Assembly (NCBI GenBank): GCA_021441665.1 | Contig: JAGYYN010021877.1 | Location: 1-26,265, forward strand | Reading direction: 5' to 3' | Length of the DNA: 26,265 nucleotides | Source: Euplotes cf. woodruffi 2 WChen-2021 | Lineage: Eukaryota > Ciliophora > Spirotrichea > Euplotida > Euplotidae | Shown here: positions 1 to 12,009 of the stretch, in pieces | How positions within the stretch are numbered: the first letter of the stretch is position 1 | Layout of the letters: each line of letters starts with the position of its first letter | Notes under the pieces: model-generated | Databases searched by the model: none | Told to the model about the DNA's origin: nothing | What the model saw: the letters and a program-made list of their open reading frames with translations, nothing else | Translations under genes and position numbers: made by a program

Positions 1-314
1 CAAATATAGAATTTATCATACGCAAGCAGTCAGCTGCAAAGCAAGGCGAGTCACACTATAGCTAAATATTTGTTACAAGAGTATATGGCATCGGTTTAAT
101 GATGATACACTATCTTACCTTTAACTTTTCAACAATCATTAGTGCTTTGTGTTTTGATAGGTAAGCTCCAAATTTAAAATTATAGCCTGATAACCAAAAA
201 TATATAATTCAATAATGAAGAAGGTAAGACTTGTAATGTTGAGGCGGAATACTCTGCTCACTATTGTTGAATAAACATTTTTAACAATATGGAAAATTGG
301 GATCGAAGTTTAAA
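1..314. other. Left flank, no gene identified
   Basis: AT-rich sequence downstream of the kinase gene that ends at 315. I see no supported coding region on either strand when UGA is read as Cys. A 20-codon open frame beginning with the ATG near 215 is too short to support. A TTCAATA copy (208-214), the reverse complement of TATTGAA, sits just before that ATG, as it does before other starts in the window. The stretch may hold the 3' flank of the kinase gene and the edge of a neighbour outside the window. Confidence 0.4.
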
Positions 315-2160
<1,846 letters not shown>

Positions 2161-2237
2161 TTTCTTTAAATATTTATTAGCCTATCGTGCTTTTAAATAA
2201 AATGATAAAGATGATATTGAACTTATTTATAAGCCAG

Positions 2238-4611
2238 TTAGTCATCTAATATATCCACAGAGTCCCCATCAAACATTAAGTTGTTAACAAATGCTTTATT
2301 TGCAGCAATCTGTAGTTCATTCTCGTACTGAAATGCATTGTTCTTGAGTCTGTCAACTATTATATCAAAGATAAACTTGATTATTAACAAGTAAACTAAT
2401 AAAGAATGCTTACTAAATGCAGATACATGCTTCTTTACTATAAACGTGTTGTCCTTGAGGTACACACTCATTTTATTTAATAAAATACTGAATCGCAGTT
2501 GATGAACTAATAAAGTCTTCAAGTTTCAGGTTTTTTGGTTTTAGCTCATTATGATTATTGTTTTCCTCAGCTTCCTTCATTTCTTCGCTATCTGCCTTGT
2601 CTAAAAGCATTTTAAAGCCAAAGAAATCATTTAAATAGCAAAATGTATTTCGCTTACTGTGAGTAAGCACTTCTTCTTGGTATTCATCGATAATGGCTCA
2701 CAGCTCGTTTTGGAGGAGCAGTGTGATTAGATTCATTATGCTTATTTTATTCTGCCACTTATCATCGTCTACAGCGGTCAGAGGCTGGGCATAAGCTTAC
2801 CGAATTTGCTAACAAGCTCGATGAGTTCAGGTCTGATGATAGACCTAAAATTCTTCAACAGTGTTTTCCTAAATTTGTTTGTGAACCAGTGTACCTGAAT
2901 AACTCATCGGGTTCCACCATCTGGACGTCATTTGAGTTGTCGGGCAAGTTGTATTTGTGAAGAGGAATGAATAGGTTAAACTGCTTATTTTGACTGTCGA
3001 GCTCATTCTGCCGCATTTTAGTCTTCATATTTGGATCCTATAAAAGTCAGCAGTATTCGATACTGAGTTATCTTTATCTTTCATAAGTCTACTTTTTAAA
3101 TCGTCAGCGAATACTTTTAGCAAGCTTCAGTATTTATTTGGGTGTTTTACTATTTGATGTCTAAACTCTGCGATCAGCTTTGAGTTGATGTACTTAAGGT
3201 CCTTGTTTATCACAGGAATACATAGAAATTTGCTGATTCCTCAACAAATTTTTTCTTTAACTAATATATGAGTTGAACTTTGTGAAAATAGTAAAATTAT
3301 TTGATCTGCGAGCCTAATGAAGTGTTCTGCAAGTATCTGGTCCTGTTTGTTTTCTTCTAAAGCGTTCTTTTCAAATTTCTCTTCGATTCTCAAGCTAAAG
3401 ATCTTTTTTGCCCATCTGAATATTCAATCAATTCCAATTATATTATGGAGAGAGCTGGAGTTATCGTTGTCAATATCCAGGTATACTTGCAGTAAGGAAA
3501 TTAAGTCAGGGTCTTGAAGTCGATCAACATTTAATTTAGCGATTCATTTATATAATACTTCGATTGCCGAGTATTTTACACGCCAAGATAGTTCATTTTC
3601 GTCTTGAAACACGTCTTTTATAATCTCGATGAACTTGTCGTAAGAAATGCGGTTGCTATTAAATAAAGTATACACTTCTTTGACTGCATCCTTTCGGACG
3701 TACCTAGACAGGGTTTAATTTATTAATGGAGTGCAGCTTACTCATTTGGGTCTTTGATTAGCTGCTCGAGCATCGACTGCACCTCTTCATCACTCAAAAA
3801 GCATCCTTCATGCAGAGACTGACATATCTTCCGTTTGACTAATGGAGCTCCTTGCAAATATAAGTTATGGTAGATCTCGATAAACGACTGTTGGGTCGAA
3901 ATCGACAACATTGGGTAAAATTGCAGGATTATTGAAGGAATCAGACACTGCTTAGCTACTACTTTTGAATCGTCAAATGCATGCAGAATTCGTACTCATT
4001 CTTCTAATATTCCCTCGTTCATTTCGGATAGAATTGTGAGGATGCCTAGATAAATTTACTGATTCGCATGCTGAATGCCGATATTTAGACTGGCACAGAT
4101 GTAGTTAGATTTAAAACACTAAATCGAGAGTAGTAAAAAGAAAGATATATATGTACCTCCTTCAATGCTCTCGATAATGTAATTCTCAAGTGAGTCGTTT
4201 AAAATGCTTTCTAATGTATGCAGCAATGAAGTCTTGCTGAAAGTACTGGAAGTAGAAAACTTTATGATCTGCTTGACGTACTCATACACAAGCTCAGAGT
4301 GCGAAATGATATCTGCAATGAACTCGCTGCTCGTTATTTGCATCATCAGGTTCGCTTGTCGGTCTTGGTCTCCCACCGTCTTTATAAATCTGTCGAGATT
4401 TTTAATGATGTAGTATTTCACTGAAGGGTCCGAATGGATCATGTCATTCGTTAAATCATACAGAGGATATAAGTCTTCCTCTGCTTCTGAAAGGATGTTC
4501 AAAGAGCGGATGTCTATGAGGGTGTAATCACAGCTGTAATTAAAGCTAAATACCTGCTTCGTTTTCGTCATCTCGAGAAATAGGAAGTAAAATTGCATCG
4601 ATGTCGTCCAT
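2238..4611 (-). CDS. HEAT-repeat protein, PP2A A-subunit/PP4R1-like scaffold
   Basis: About 699 mostly helical residues. HEAT-like helix pairs recur, including APLVKRKICQS, EYVRKDAVKEV and SWRVKYSAIEVL; the last resembles the WRVR helices of PP2A scaffold subunit A (PR65). The N-terminal EEDLYPL also recalls PR65. Such proteins hold catalytic and regulatory phosphatase subunits together. The start at 4611 (MDDIDAILLP) is chosen because a 40-bp intron (4514-4553) joins it in frame to the HEAT region. Other introns are 4046-4156 (111 bp, least certain), 3704-3741 (38), 3038-3063 (26), 2869-2894 (26) and 2769-2800 (32). One +1 shift lies at 2478-2473. The total divides exactly by three. The starts of this gene and of Hsp60 are only 84 bp apart, facing away from each other. 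The fold is fairly sure; the exact subfamily is not. Confidence 0.7.
2473..2478 (-). other. +1 frameshift site AAA-TAA (HEAT protein)
   Basis: The frame reaches FIK then TAA. The +1 frame continues as KMSVYLKDNTF and stays open for about 78 codons to TAA at 2238. Confidence 0.75.
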
Positions 4612-4695
4612 GGCACTGCTAATTATTAAAATATTAATAATGGATTCAGTATCGCTGCGAGATAAAATTGCGTATTATATATTAATTATTGAAAA
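4612..4695. promoter_or_regulatory. 84-bp divergent intergenic region
   Basis: This very AT-rich gap separates the divergent starts of the HEAT-repeat gene and Hsp60, so it must hold both leaders and promoters if both start codons are right. TATTGAAAAA at 4687-4696 overlaps the first base of the Hsp60 ATG and fits the Euplotes chromosome-breakage consensus. No clear TATA box position can be fixed. Confidence 0.4.
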
Positions 4696-4696
4696 A
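4687..4696 (+). other. TATTGAA motif, E-Cbs-like
   Basis: TATTGAAAAA fits HATTGAAaHH, the published Euplotes chromosome breakage consensus. It abuts the Hsp60 start codon. A match alone does not show breakage, because the motif is AT-rich and also occurs in coding sequence. Confidence 0.3.
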
Positions 4697-6467
4697 TGGC
4701 AACCGTATATTCAAAGCGGTCTTTTGCTCTTAGCTATAAACACATCCGTCTTAATTTTGGAGACGATGCGAGGACAAAGATCGTTAAGGGAATGAAGATC
4801 ATGTCAGAACTCACCACTAAAACATATGGACCTGGAGGGAGAAATGTTGCTTTAGACTATGACAACGGAGATCCTAAAATTACTAAAGATGGAGTCACTG
4901 TCGCAAAATCTGTGTTCTTTAAAGACAGAGAGGAAGAACTAGGTGCTAAACTTTTAAAAAGGATCGCTCACTCAACAAATACTTTTTCTGGAGACGGAAC
5001 CACTCTATCGACATTATTTGCAACTTCTTTGATATCGAAATCCATTGATGCAATACAAAACGGGATTCATCCAATATTCTTGAAGAAGGGGATTGAAAAG
5101 TCAAAGAAAGCAGCAGTTGAGATCTTAAACGACTTTAAAATCCCAGTGACGAGGAAAGAAGAGCTCATGAATATTTGCATGGTATCATCAAATTATACTG
5201 AGGAGATCGCTAAAATCGCAGCTGAAGCAGTCAGCATCATCGACTCTTCGTAAGTCAGCGACATTAGCATAGTTTTATTCTAAACCGCAATTGTCGTAAC
5301 CTTTACTAAAATAGAACTGGCACCTCTGGAAACTTAGAGATTGAGGAAAGCAAAACTGGCAAAAATGAGCTTCTGCTGACAAAAGGACTATTTATCCACC
5401 GAGGATACATAAACGAAGAGTTCTCTCAAACTAACTTTGGAAATCCAGTGACTAAAGAAGTGATCCTTGACTACCCTTTGATCCTGGTCGTCCACGATAC
5501 TTTTGAAAGTAACGAGCAGATCATAAGACTGATGGACCTGGCGATGTCGGCTAAAAGGCCGCTGCTTATTTTTTCAATGGACATGAGGGAGGGGCCGTTA
5601 AGCACGATGCTGTACAACGCGAAGAAAAGTGTGATTGGCTCATGTGCTGTTAATATTCCATATATGGTCGGTAAAGAGGAGGAGTTCATCCAAGATATCG
5701 CTGTGGTCACTGGAGCAACTATACTGAAGAACGACGGCTTTAAAATCGGAATCAAAGACGCTGAACTCAAGCACTTCGGATCCGCAACAAAAGTTATTAT
5801 TGGTGAAGACACTACTCAGATCATTGGAGCAGGCGGAGCTGAAGAAGCTATCGAAAAACACAAAAACGAAATTATTTATAAAGCAGAAAAAGAGGAATCG
5901 AAGCATTTTAAAAAGATCATGAGGGAAAGACTTACTCGACTCAACCAAATCCAAGCTGTTATTGGAGTTGGTGGTGGAAGTGAAGCTCAGATTGGTGAAA
6001 ATAGAGACTTGATAGTTGATTCTTTAAACTCTGCTAGAGCTGCTTTAGAAAGCGGAGTCCTTCCAGGAGGTGGTTCTGCAATGTTCCATGCGAGCAAACT
6101 TATTCCTGCGTATGTTGATATCGACTCTGTAGAGGAGAACCTTGGTGTCAAGATATTTCAAGAAACAATGCAGGAACCTTTAAAGAAACTAGTTTCAAAC
6201 TTTTGAGGTGAGGAACATGTTGGCCATATCGTTGAAAAAGTTAACAATAGCGAAAGCTATTTGCATGGATATAACATCAAAACTGAAAAAATTGAAAATA
6301 TGTATGATGCAGGAGTCCTTGATAGCTATAAAGTAATCAAAGGAGTGCTTGATGACTCGGTTGGACTTGCCTCCTTGATTATAATGACAGAATGAAATGT
6401 TATAAAACTTAAGGAATACACACCAATGCCGCTTAAAGAACACCAACAATACAGAGAATTCTTTTAA
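4696..6467 (+). CDS. HSP60: Mitochondrial-type chaperonin Hsp60 (group I)
   Basis: 568 residues, close to the usual 550-580. It encodes the 60-kDa subunit of the ATP-driven folding chamber, expected in the mitochondrial matrix. The N-terminus (MATVYSKRSFALSYK) is basic and hydroxylated, like a targeting peptide. Group I motifs are clear: TYGPGGRNVALD, ITKDGVTVAKS, GDGTT, HRGYIN, VIGVGGGSEAQIGE, ALESGVLPGGG and the Cys-Gly-Glu-Glu segment, with its Cys from TGA at 6204-6206. A second TGA gives Cys in MTECNV, where GroEL also has Cys. One 65-bp intron, 5250-5314, interrupts an apical-domain loop. There is no frameshift site. The protein is more divergent than usual near the C-terminus and lacks a Gly-Met tail. 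The stop is TAA at 6465-6467. Confidence 0.95.
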
Positions 6468-6512
6468 ACTCGGACTAATAGTATTATGTTGTTTCAAATA
6501 TTGTTTAAAAAT

Positions 6513-6522
6513 TATTGAATAA
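6513..6522 (+). other. TATTGAA motif between convergent genes
   Basis: TATTGAATAA lies in the 66-bp gap between the Hsp60 stop and the stop of the next gene. The same ten bases recur at 16392-16401, also in a gap. It resembles the Euplotes breakage motif. Confidence 0.3.
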
Positions 6523-6533
6523 ATTAACTTATT

Positions 6534-9243
6534 CTAAGAATGGATACTTCCCATTTCCTCCATGTCTCTTGGATTAAAATCATATGATTCATTGTTATTT
6601 ATGAACCCAGTTGAAACAGTTTCTCCATGTCTAGTAATTAAATTTGAATTATTTGTATACAAAGTCCTCTGATTTGCATTTATTGATGACGTGTTCATCC
6701 GCGAGTTTGAGTTCCTCCTTTCATTGATTAGCTCTTTGTCGCTGTACACATCGTCTTCGTTTTGATACATATTCATTCAAGTCTGGTGATTGTCATATCC
6801 GGACACTCGATTTAATCGAATTGAAGGCGAGGCGTGAGTTAGCTGCATATTATGCTGGAGAAATTTAATCGAGTTCGAGTCATCAGTTGTAAACTTGTTT
6901 AAAATGCGATTAAATGCAATTGCGGTATTCTCTTTTTCCTTCTTCTCTCTTGCGTACATTTCCGTAGTGTGGCTTAGCCTAATCTCTCACTCTTTTAAGT
7001 TAATGCTTAGGCTATTGATGCGTTTATTTCAGCTCTTCGATGAGTTCATCCTTCTCCTCGACTATCTCCTGCAGTTTGTCGTTCTTCATCACGAGTATCT
7101 TGTTGTCTTCGCGGAGCTCGTAATTTTGCCGGATGAGTTCATTCTGAGTATTGACCCAGAGCTGCGACTCGAAATTAGTCTGCCTTTCATTCGTTCAAGG
7201 CTTGGAGAAAGTTTGGCTTGAGAAGTTCTCAATGGCTTCGTTGATGACTCTAATAAACGATTGCTCCTTCGCAGCTAATTTATCGTTTTTAATCACTGTT
7301 TCAACAGAAGTATTATGCGATATTGTATTCGGGACTTTTAACACCTGCTGGTTGAAGAACCCTTTGCGGTCAAAGGTCGCATGCAGGACGTTCTCGAAGT
7401 CTATTCAGTTGTTTCTTTGGCTGCTCCTGGACTGGTCAAGAGTCCTTGTTTGACTGAAGAATGATTAACATCACTTACATGTTAAAAATATTCTTCTGAA
7501 AAGGCAGTTCATGCTGGCTTTCGGCTGGCTGGTGATGTGGACTCGTCTCTGATTCTTCAGTCACCATGCAAGAGTCTTTAATATCGTTTCCGAACTGGGA
7601 CTTGATTTCTTCTCTGGACGCTGAGGAGCCTTCATACCGTTCTTCATGGACAACTTTAGTTTTTCTCTTCGCTTTGCTGGACGTTATTTCTTAGATTGGC
7701 TGAGATCTCGTCGATTTCTTCATTCTTCGCTCTGTTGCTATTTTTAGACCTGCCAGAGTATTGGGGTAGCTCATCGTGCGAGATGTGAGAACTGGAGTAC
7801 TTATCTTGAATCGTGTCCGCATTCCAAGGATGTATCGACCTTGAGTTATTAAAGCTCGGATTTGAGTTAAAACCCTCAGGAATGAAATTCATAAACACCC
7901 CATTTGACTTCTTCACTATATACTCGAATGTAAGCCTAGTTGAAGAGACTGTACTTTACCGATTCTTGAGTTATTGTTGTGGGAGTGGTTTACAGAATTC
8001 GACTTTGATCTGCCGTTTCTCTTGTTTTTTGATGCGTAGTCTAAATGTTTGTTGCACTGCAGACTCGAGCCTAAATTATATCAAATTTCGGCTCTTACGA
8101 GTACCATATTCTTGGTTGGGGTCGTTAACTTCGTTATCACAGAGGTAAGTCAGCGGAGAGCTAATCTGGCACTTATTATTTCTAAGATGCGACTGCTTGG
8201 TATTATTCGAGATTCAGTTAAGTGAGCTCATGTTCTTGTAGCCTTTGCTGACCTGTTTGTTGCCAATAGCCTTGCTCTGCCTATTCTTTTGCTGTTCTAG
8301 CTCTTGGTCGAAGTAGTCCTTGCCTTCTTCATCGTCAGAGGCAAGTGAGCTAAGAATTAGGTCTTCATTGGTATTTGAATTAGTTCACTTCGTTCCGTAT
8401 TTAATCAGTGATCAAGCAACAATCGGCTTTGATGTCTGTACATTGCACACTGAAGCTTTATTTCTTGTGATAATGCAGCAGCTTTAATGGCGTTTTTGCT
8501 CTTTCTCCGAAAATCTTTGGCGGTGGAGATTGCCTCTTCTTCGATATTATATTACTAGGCAGAGCTTGGTTTGAATTAGTGCATTTTAAATTCGCTCAAA
8601 AGTCACTTGTCAGTAAATCGCAGTTTGAGTTTACATCGCGTAAACTGCCTGCAAAATTGTGATTTCCCTGCTCCTTGCGTATAAACATCTCCTGTGAGTC
8701 TGAAGCTTGGAAGTTATGAATCGGTCGAAAGACCCGGGCATTTTTAGAATCGTTACTATCTAATGTCATTCTTTTATTTTGGGAGTCTCATCTCATCTAT
8801 AAAATACTTATAGTTGGTATTCAGTCGATGAGCAACATGGACATTTTATAATTATTACAAATTCGCTTTCTTGTCAAATATTATTTATGTGGAGAGTTCT
8901 GTTTCGTCCTGAAATTAATCGACGAAATCACTTTATGCTTCTGCTCTTTCACAAGCGACTTGTTGGTGTCAACTGCCTTCAGCTCTTTGTTGTCATAAAT
9001 CTGGCCTGTGATTCGCTGGTTCAGCGATTTGTAAGTAATTCACATATTATTTTCTTTGTTTTTGCTCTTGCAAGGATTAACTTTCAAATTTGCTTTCGAT
9101 GTGTGTATTCCTTTTCCGCTTCTTCTGCTCGACGATTCTGAAAATGTGTTAAATCCGTCGAGATACATGGTCTTAACAGTAATCTCAGGTTTCGGTTCCT
9201 TTAGTCTCGAAGTTGCTTTTCCCACCTTTTTATTAGCTTTCAT
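6534..9243 (-). CDS. Asn/Ser-rich coiled-coil protein, unrecognised
   Basis: About 848 residues with no family I recognise. The N-terminal two-thirds is basic and rich in Asn, Ser and Lys, so probably disordered. Near the C-terminus, from about VNTQNELIRQNYELRED to AREKKEKENTAIAF, heptad-like Leu/Ile/Val spacing with dense Glu and Lys predicts a coiled coil. Introns: 8797-8858 (62 bp), 8071-8098 (28), 7916-7959 (44) and 7454-7478 (25). Four +1 shifts are needed: 8886-8881, 8463-8458, 7661-7656 (AAC-TAA) and 7029-7024. The reading then closes exactly to TAG at 6534-6536. The join at 8797-8886, a shift followed by an intron, is the weakest. If it is wrong there would be two genes, one ending near 8881. 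A structural or cytoskeletal role is only a guess. Confidence 0.72.
7024..7029 (-). other. +1 frameshift site AAA-TAA (coiled coil)
   Basis: The site lies inside the predicted coiled coil, after IEELK. The +1 frame continues the same charge and heptad pattern (KRINSLSINLKE), which supports a real shift. Confidence 0.75.
7656..7661 (-). other. +1 frameshift site AAC-TAA (non-AAA)
   Basis: After SEEKN the frame meets TAA directly after an AAC codon. Skipping one base gives KVVHEERYEG and about 60 open codons. No GTA donor is available for an intron instead. Confidence 0.6.
8458..8463 (-). other. +1 frameshift site AAA-TAA
   Basis: After LLHYHKK the frame meets TAA. The +1 frame continues as KASVCNVQTS for more than 100 open codons before the next intron. 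Confidence 0.75.
8881..8886 (-). other. +1 frameshift site AAA-TAA
   Basis: After SPHK the frame meets TAA. The +1 frame gives NICQESEF and then a GTA...TAG intron that joins in frame to the rest. This is less secure than the other AAA sites, since it could be a true stop. Confidence 0.55.
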
Positions 9244-9468
9244 AGAAATTCTTATATTTATATTTTCAAATTTTAATTGCAGTTAGCAGAGGCTTTATAA
9301 TTTGAGTATTTGTATATCATTTATTAAATTTTTGACACTTATTTTTGTGTTTACTACTCAGAAGAAGCTAAAATATCACATGTTAAAGCTGAATGCCGCA
9401 GAACTATTTGACGTTGATTTATTTTATTCACAATAAAATTTTATTTTATATTTAATTTTGCAATCATA
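9244..9468. promoter_or_regulatory. 225-bp divergent intergenic region
   Basis: AT-rich gap between two divergent start codons, holding both upstream regions. A long T/A-only run lies just before the start at 9469. No TATTGAA copy is present. I see no coding potential. Confidence 0.4.
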
Positions 9469-11832
9469 ATGGAAAAACAGTTCAAACCTCTCAAAGGCAA
9501 CAGCACATTGAAGTAAGCTTGCAATTGATATTTTAAGAGGAATACATTTTTATGTCAATTTTATCTGATTTTATCAGTGATTTCTGTTACTCGTCTTACT
9601 GAGTGAATGCCATTTGACCGTGATTAAGTTATCATCAGCTTACCGAATACTTTTATGCTGTCTTTTGTTTGATTGATAATGGGCTGATCTTAAAAATAAC
9701 TAAGCATTCAAAATTGCTCAGTAATTTATCAAATGTTGTAATAATTAATTGTACTACATTTAATATAATTTGAGTGCTTTTGTGCAAATCTAAAGTAAAA
9801 ACATCCATGAATGCTGCGAGCTAAATAATCCTATTAAGACATAGCAGATTTGCTAGGACAGATGACAGACGCAAGTCACATGGACACCATCTGGACTTCA
9901 AAGAGTCTGGGATTATGCAAGGAGCTTACAGTACAATAACTAATACTGGAATTCGAAGCAAAAACTTTGCATTAGCATCACCTGGAAAATTCAATCCTCT
10001 AGGAAAAGAAAGCCCATTAATGAAAATAGATAAATCTTTATCAGCTGCTAAAGTCGTAAGCATCTGCATAGTACTATGATTATTCGTTTAGCAACATCCA
10101 TATTAACATATAACACAATGATAAGTCTGAAATCTTCATAGAAAATTCGATTAATTCCTGTATCAACCCAAATTTTTCTTAATCCACCTGAAAATCTTTT
10201 ATTCCAGAAGTTATTTTAGTGGTTTACAAATCCATATAAAAATCCTGGTAAATGCAAACATCGAGTTTTAAATATTCGTCTTGGTCATTATTATTTCTAA
10301 ATAAATCTGCTTTACTCACCTTTATTCTCAATTGAGCCCAGTGTAAAATTCAAGACTCGCGACGGCATAGTTTATCCTGCGTTGTGTGGTTCGATGTCCA
10401 ACAGCAAAATGCATAACTTTAAGCTGCATTTGGTGGCAATATCTCTAGTTGAATGTTGCAGATTTAGATTACAGGCTTTAGTAATTTGGGGATTAAGCAG
10501 CTAAAAACACCATCATCAAATGTTAATGGTTTCAACAGCTAAAATATCAAGATTTATATGCATTGAGCTTTGGTAATAAATCGCAACCAGCAGGGCTTTC
10601 TTAACCAATGTATTTATAATGAACCAGCATGATGTGAGGTTTTTATATGGAACTTACAGCATTTTTAGATGTCAGGCTACTCGTATTCGACTTTGCTCAA
10701 CTGCTAAGTTTGTGAAATTATATTGCATCTTCTGTAGTGTCTTTGCTTTACTGCTGGTTGAGGTAGGAATAAATAGAGATCTGAATGCAGTAAGCGAAAA
10801 ATATCTTATTTGCTTTTGAACAACTCAATTCAAATGGATTATAAGTTTATATGGATCGAATAGTCAGCAACTTTTTAATTAAAGTTGACCGTTTGAAAAT
10901 TCTGTTCACGAAAATTACTCTTTTTGTGTGTGAATCTATTACAAATTTTTGTTGGTTTATACACCAATTTTGCTTTTAATCTTATTAAACTATTTGCCTT
11001 AAGCAAATATATAGAGCTAAAATATAAATAATTTAATAGCCTTTAGTATTTGAAAGCCTTACTTAGTACGATTAACTTCATAAGTGTAGAACTGAGCTGC
11101 TCAAAAGATAAGTATTTACTATTATAAGAATATTGTAGATCTGATGTTTCTAGTTTAAGTCTCTTTATTATCAGTGCTTAGTAATCTAAAGTCGAAGCAA
11201 ATACTAGTTGTTTATTACAGGACTGACTTTGCCGTTATAAACGTACTAAATTAAAAAATTGATTACTTAGTGCTTTCTATTTTATAATTAGTCTCTTTCA
11301 TTTATTAACTTCACAAATAGAGCAACAACACAATGACAAGATTCTACAGCACAGGTAGATCGCACGGGGCTACAAAGGGGGTTATAAATATGAAATCGAT
11401 TCCGACAAATAACCAAATGGATTTCGACTCGACCTCAACTGTGAATGTCAAAGGCAAGCTCAAGAGCTTAGAGCACGAAATCCTTGAAGTCCACCAGACT
11501 TTAAACTTTCATAAATAAAGAAGTTGACCTTTTGAGAATCGAGAAGGACACTTTGCAGCAAGTGCTTAATAAGTAGACTCGTAGATGGAAAACAGTCGCT
11601 CAACAACTACGCTGAGTACATCGAGGAAGAGTACAAGAGACATTACCAAGTGCAGAAATCAGAAAACGCAAGGCTTAGGTCCCGCCTCGTCAAAATAAGC
11701 GACCTAAGAACTGAACTCAAACAAAAGATCGTCGAACTTGAACAGAGGATGACCGAAGTCGAACAACAAATTGGAACTAAAGAAGATGATCCAGAAGATG
11801 GACTGAATAATTTTAATGGAACTTTGGATTAA
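9469..11832 (+). CDS. Small coiled-coil protein with two long introns
   Basis: About 250 residues, unrecognised. Exon 1 (9469-9512) encodes MEKQFKPLKGNSTLK. Exon 2 ends at 10055 (DKSLSAAKV). Exon 3 starts at 11321 in frame (SNNTMTRFYSTGRS). The last 130 residues (LEHEILEVHQTLNFH to MTEVEQQIG) form a strongly charged coiled coil. The introns are 344 bp (9513-9856) and 1,265 bp (10056-11320), far longer than those of the neighbours. The first acceptor could also be 9844 or 9847, which keep frame and add a few residues. Two +1 shifts are needed, AAA-TAA at 11513 and AAG-TAG at 11571. The stop is TAA at 11830-11832. If exons 1 and 2 were not joined, translation could start at the ATG at 11333. 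A cytoskeletal or basal-body role is only a guess. Confidence 0.68.
9513..9856 (+). other. 344-bp intron or intron-borne insertion
   Basis: Begins GTAAGC and ends CTAG; CATAG at 9844 and GCAG at 9847 are in-frame alternatives. It is AT-rich with stops in all frames. It is several times longer than most introns here, so it may include germline-limited DNA. Confidence 0.5.
10056..11320 (+). other. 1,265-bp intron or intron-borne insertion
   Basis: Begins GTAAGC and ends AATAG, and splicing joins GTC to AGC in frame. It is by far the longest interruption in the window. It contains a GC-richer patch near 10330-10440 with a 67-codon open frame (10301-10504), and a second weak open frame at about 10579-10880. 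Neither matches a family I know. I found no terminal inverted repeats or transposase. Confidence 0.5.
11513..11518 (+). other. +1 frameshift site AAA-TAA
   Basis: After TLNFHK the frame meets TAA. The +1 frame (KEVDLLRIEKD) continues the coiled-coil heptads without a break. Confidence 0.8.
11571..11576 (+). other. +1 frameshift site AAG-TAG (non-AAA)
   Basis: Eighteen codons past the previous shift, AAG-TAG interrupts the frame. The +1 frame continues as RLVDGKQSLNNYAEY to the end of the gene. An intron is excluded because the only GTA...TAG pair would be about 12 bp. Confidence 0.7.
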
Positions 11833-12009
11833 TTTTCATTTCCTAATCTTTTAGCTTGCCTAAATTACATAGAGTACTCTGCCTTTACAGTTCAAAATAT
11901 AAACGTCTAATTTTTATTGGTGTCTTTTCCTCTCAACAAAGGTATAGCTAAAGCTGTTTTTTGTGAGTTAAAATACACAATTGTACTTCAATAAATTAAT
12001 TCAATAAAA

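Noticed and set aside
8881-9243. A separate small gene ending at the TAA at 8881
   Set aside because: The +1 shift followed by a 62-bp intron links it in phase to the downstream frame, and the whole gene then divides exactly by three. Kept as a stated alternative.
10380-10400. tRNA gene suggested by a GGTTCGA string
   Set aside because: No paired acceptor, D or T stems could be drawn around it and the A box is absent. No other tRNA-like cloverleaf was seen in the window.
10579-10882. Open frame of about 100 codons inside the long intron (MNQHDVRFLYGTYS...)
   Set aside because: With only two stop codons, open frames of this size are expected by chance in AT-rich DNA. No family resemblance or coding-like composition is seen.
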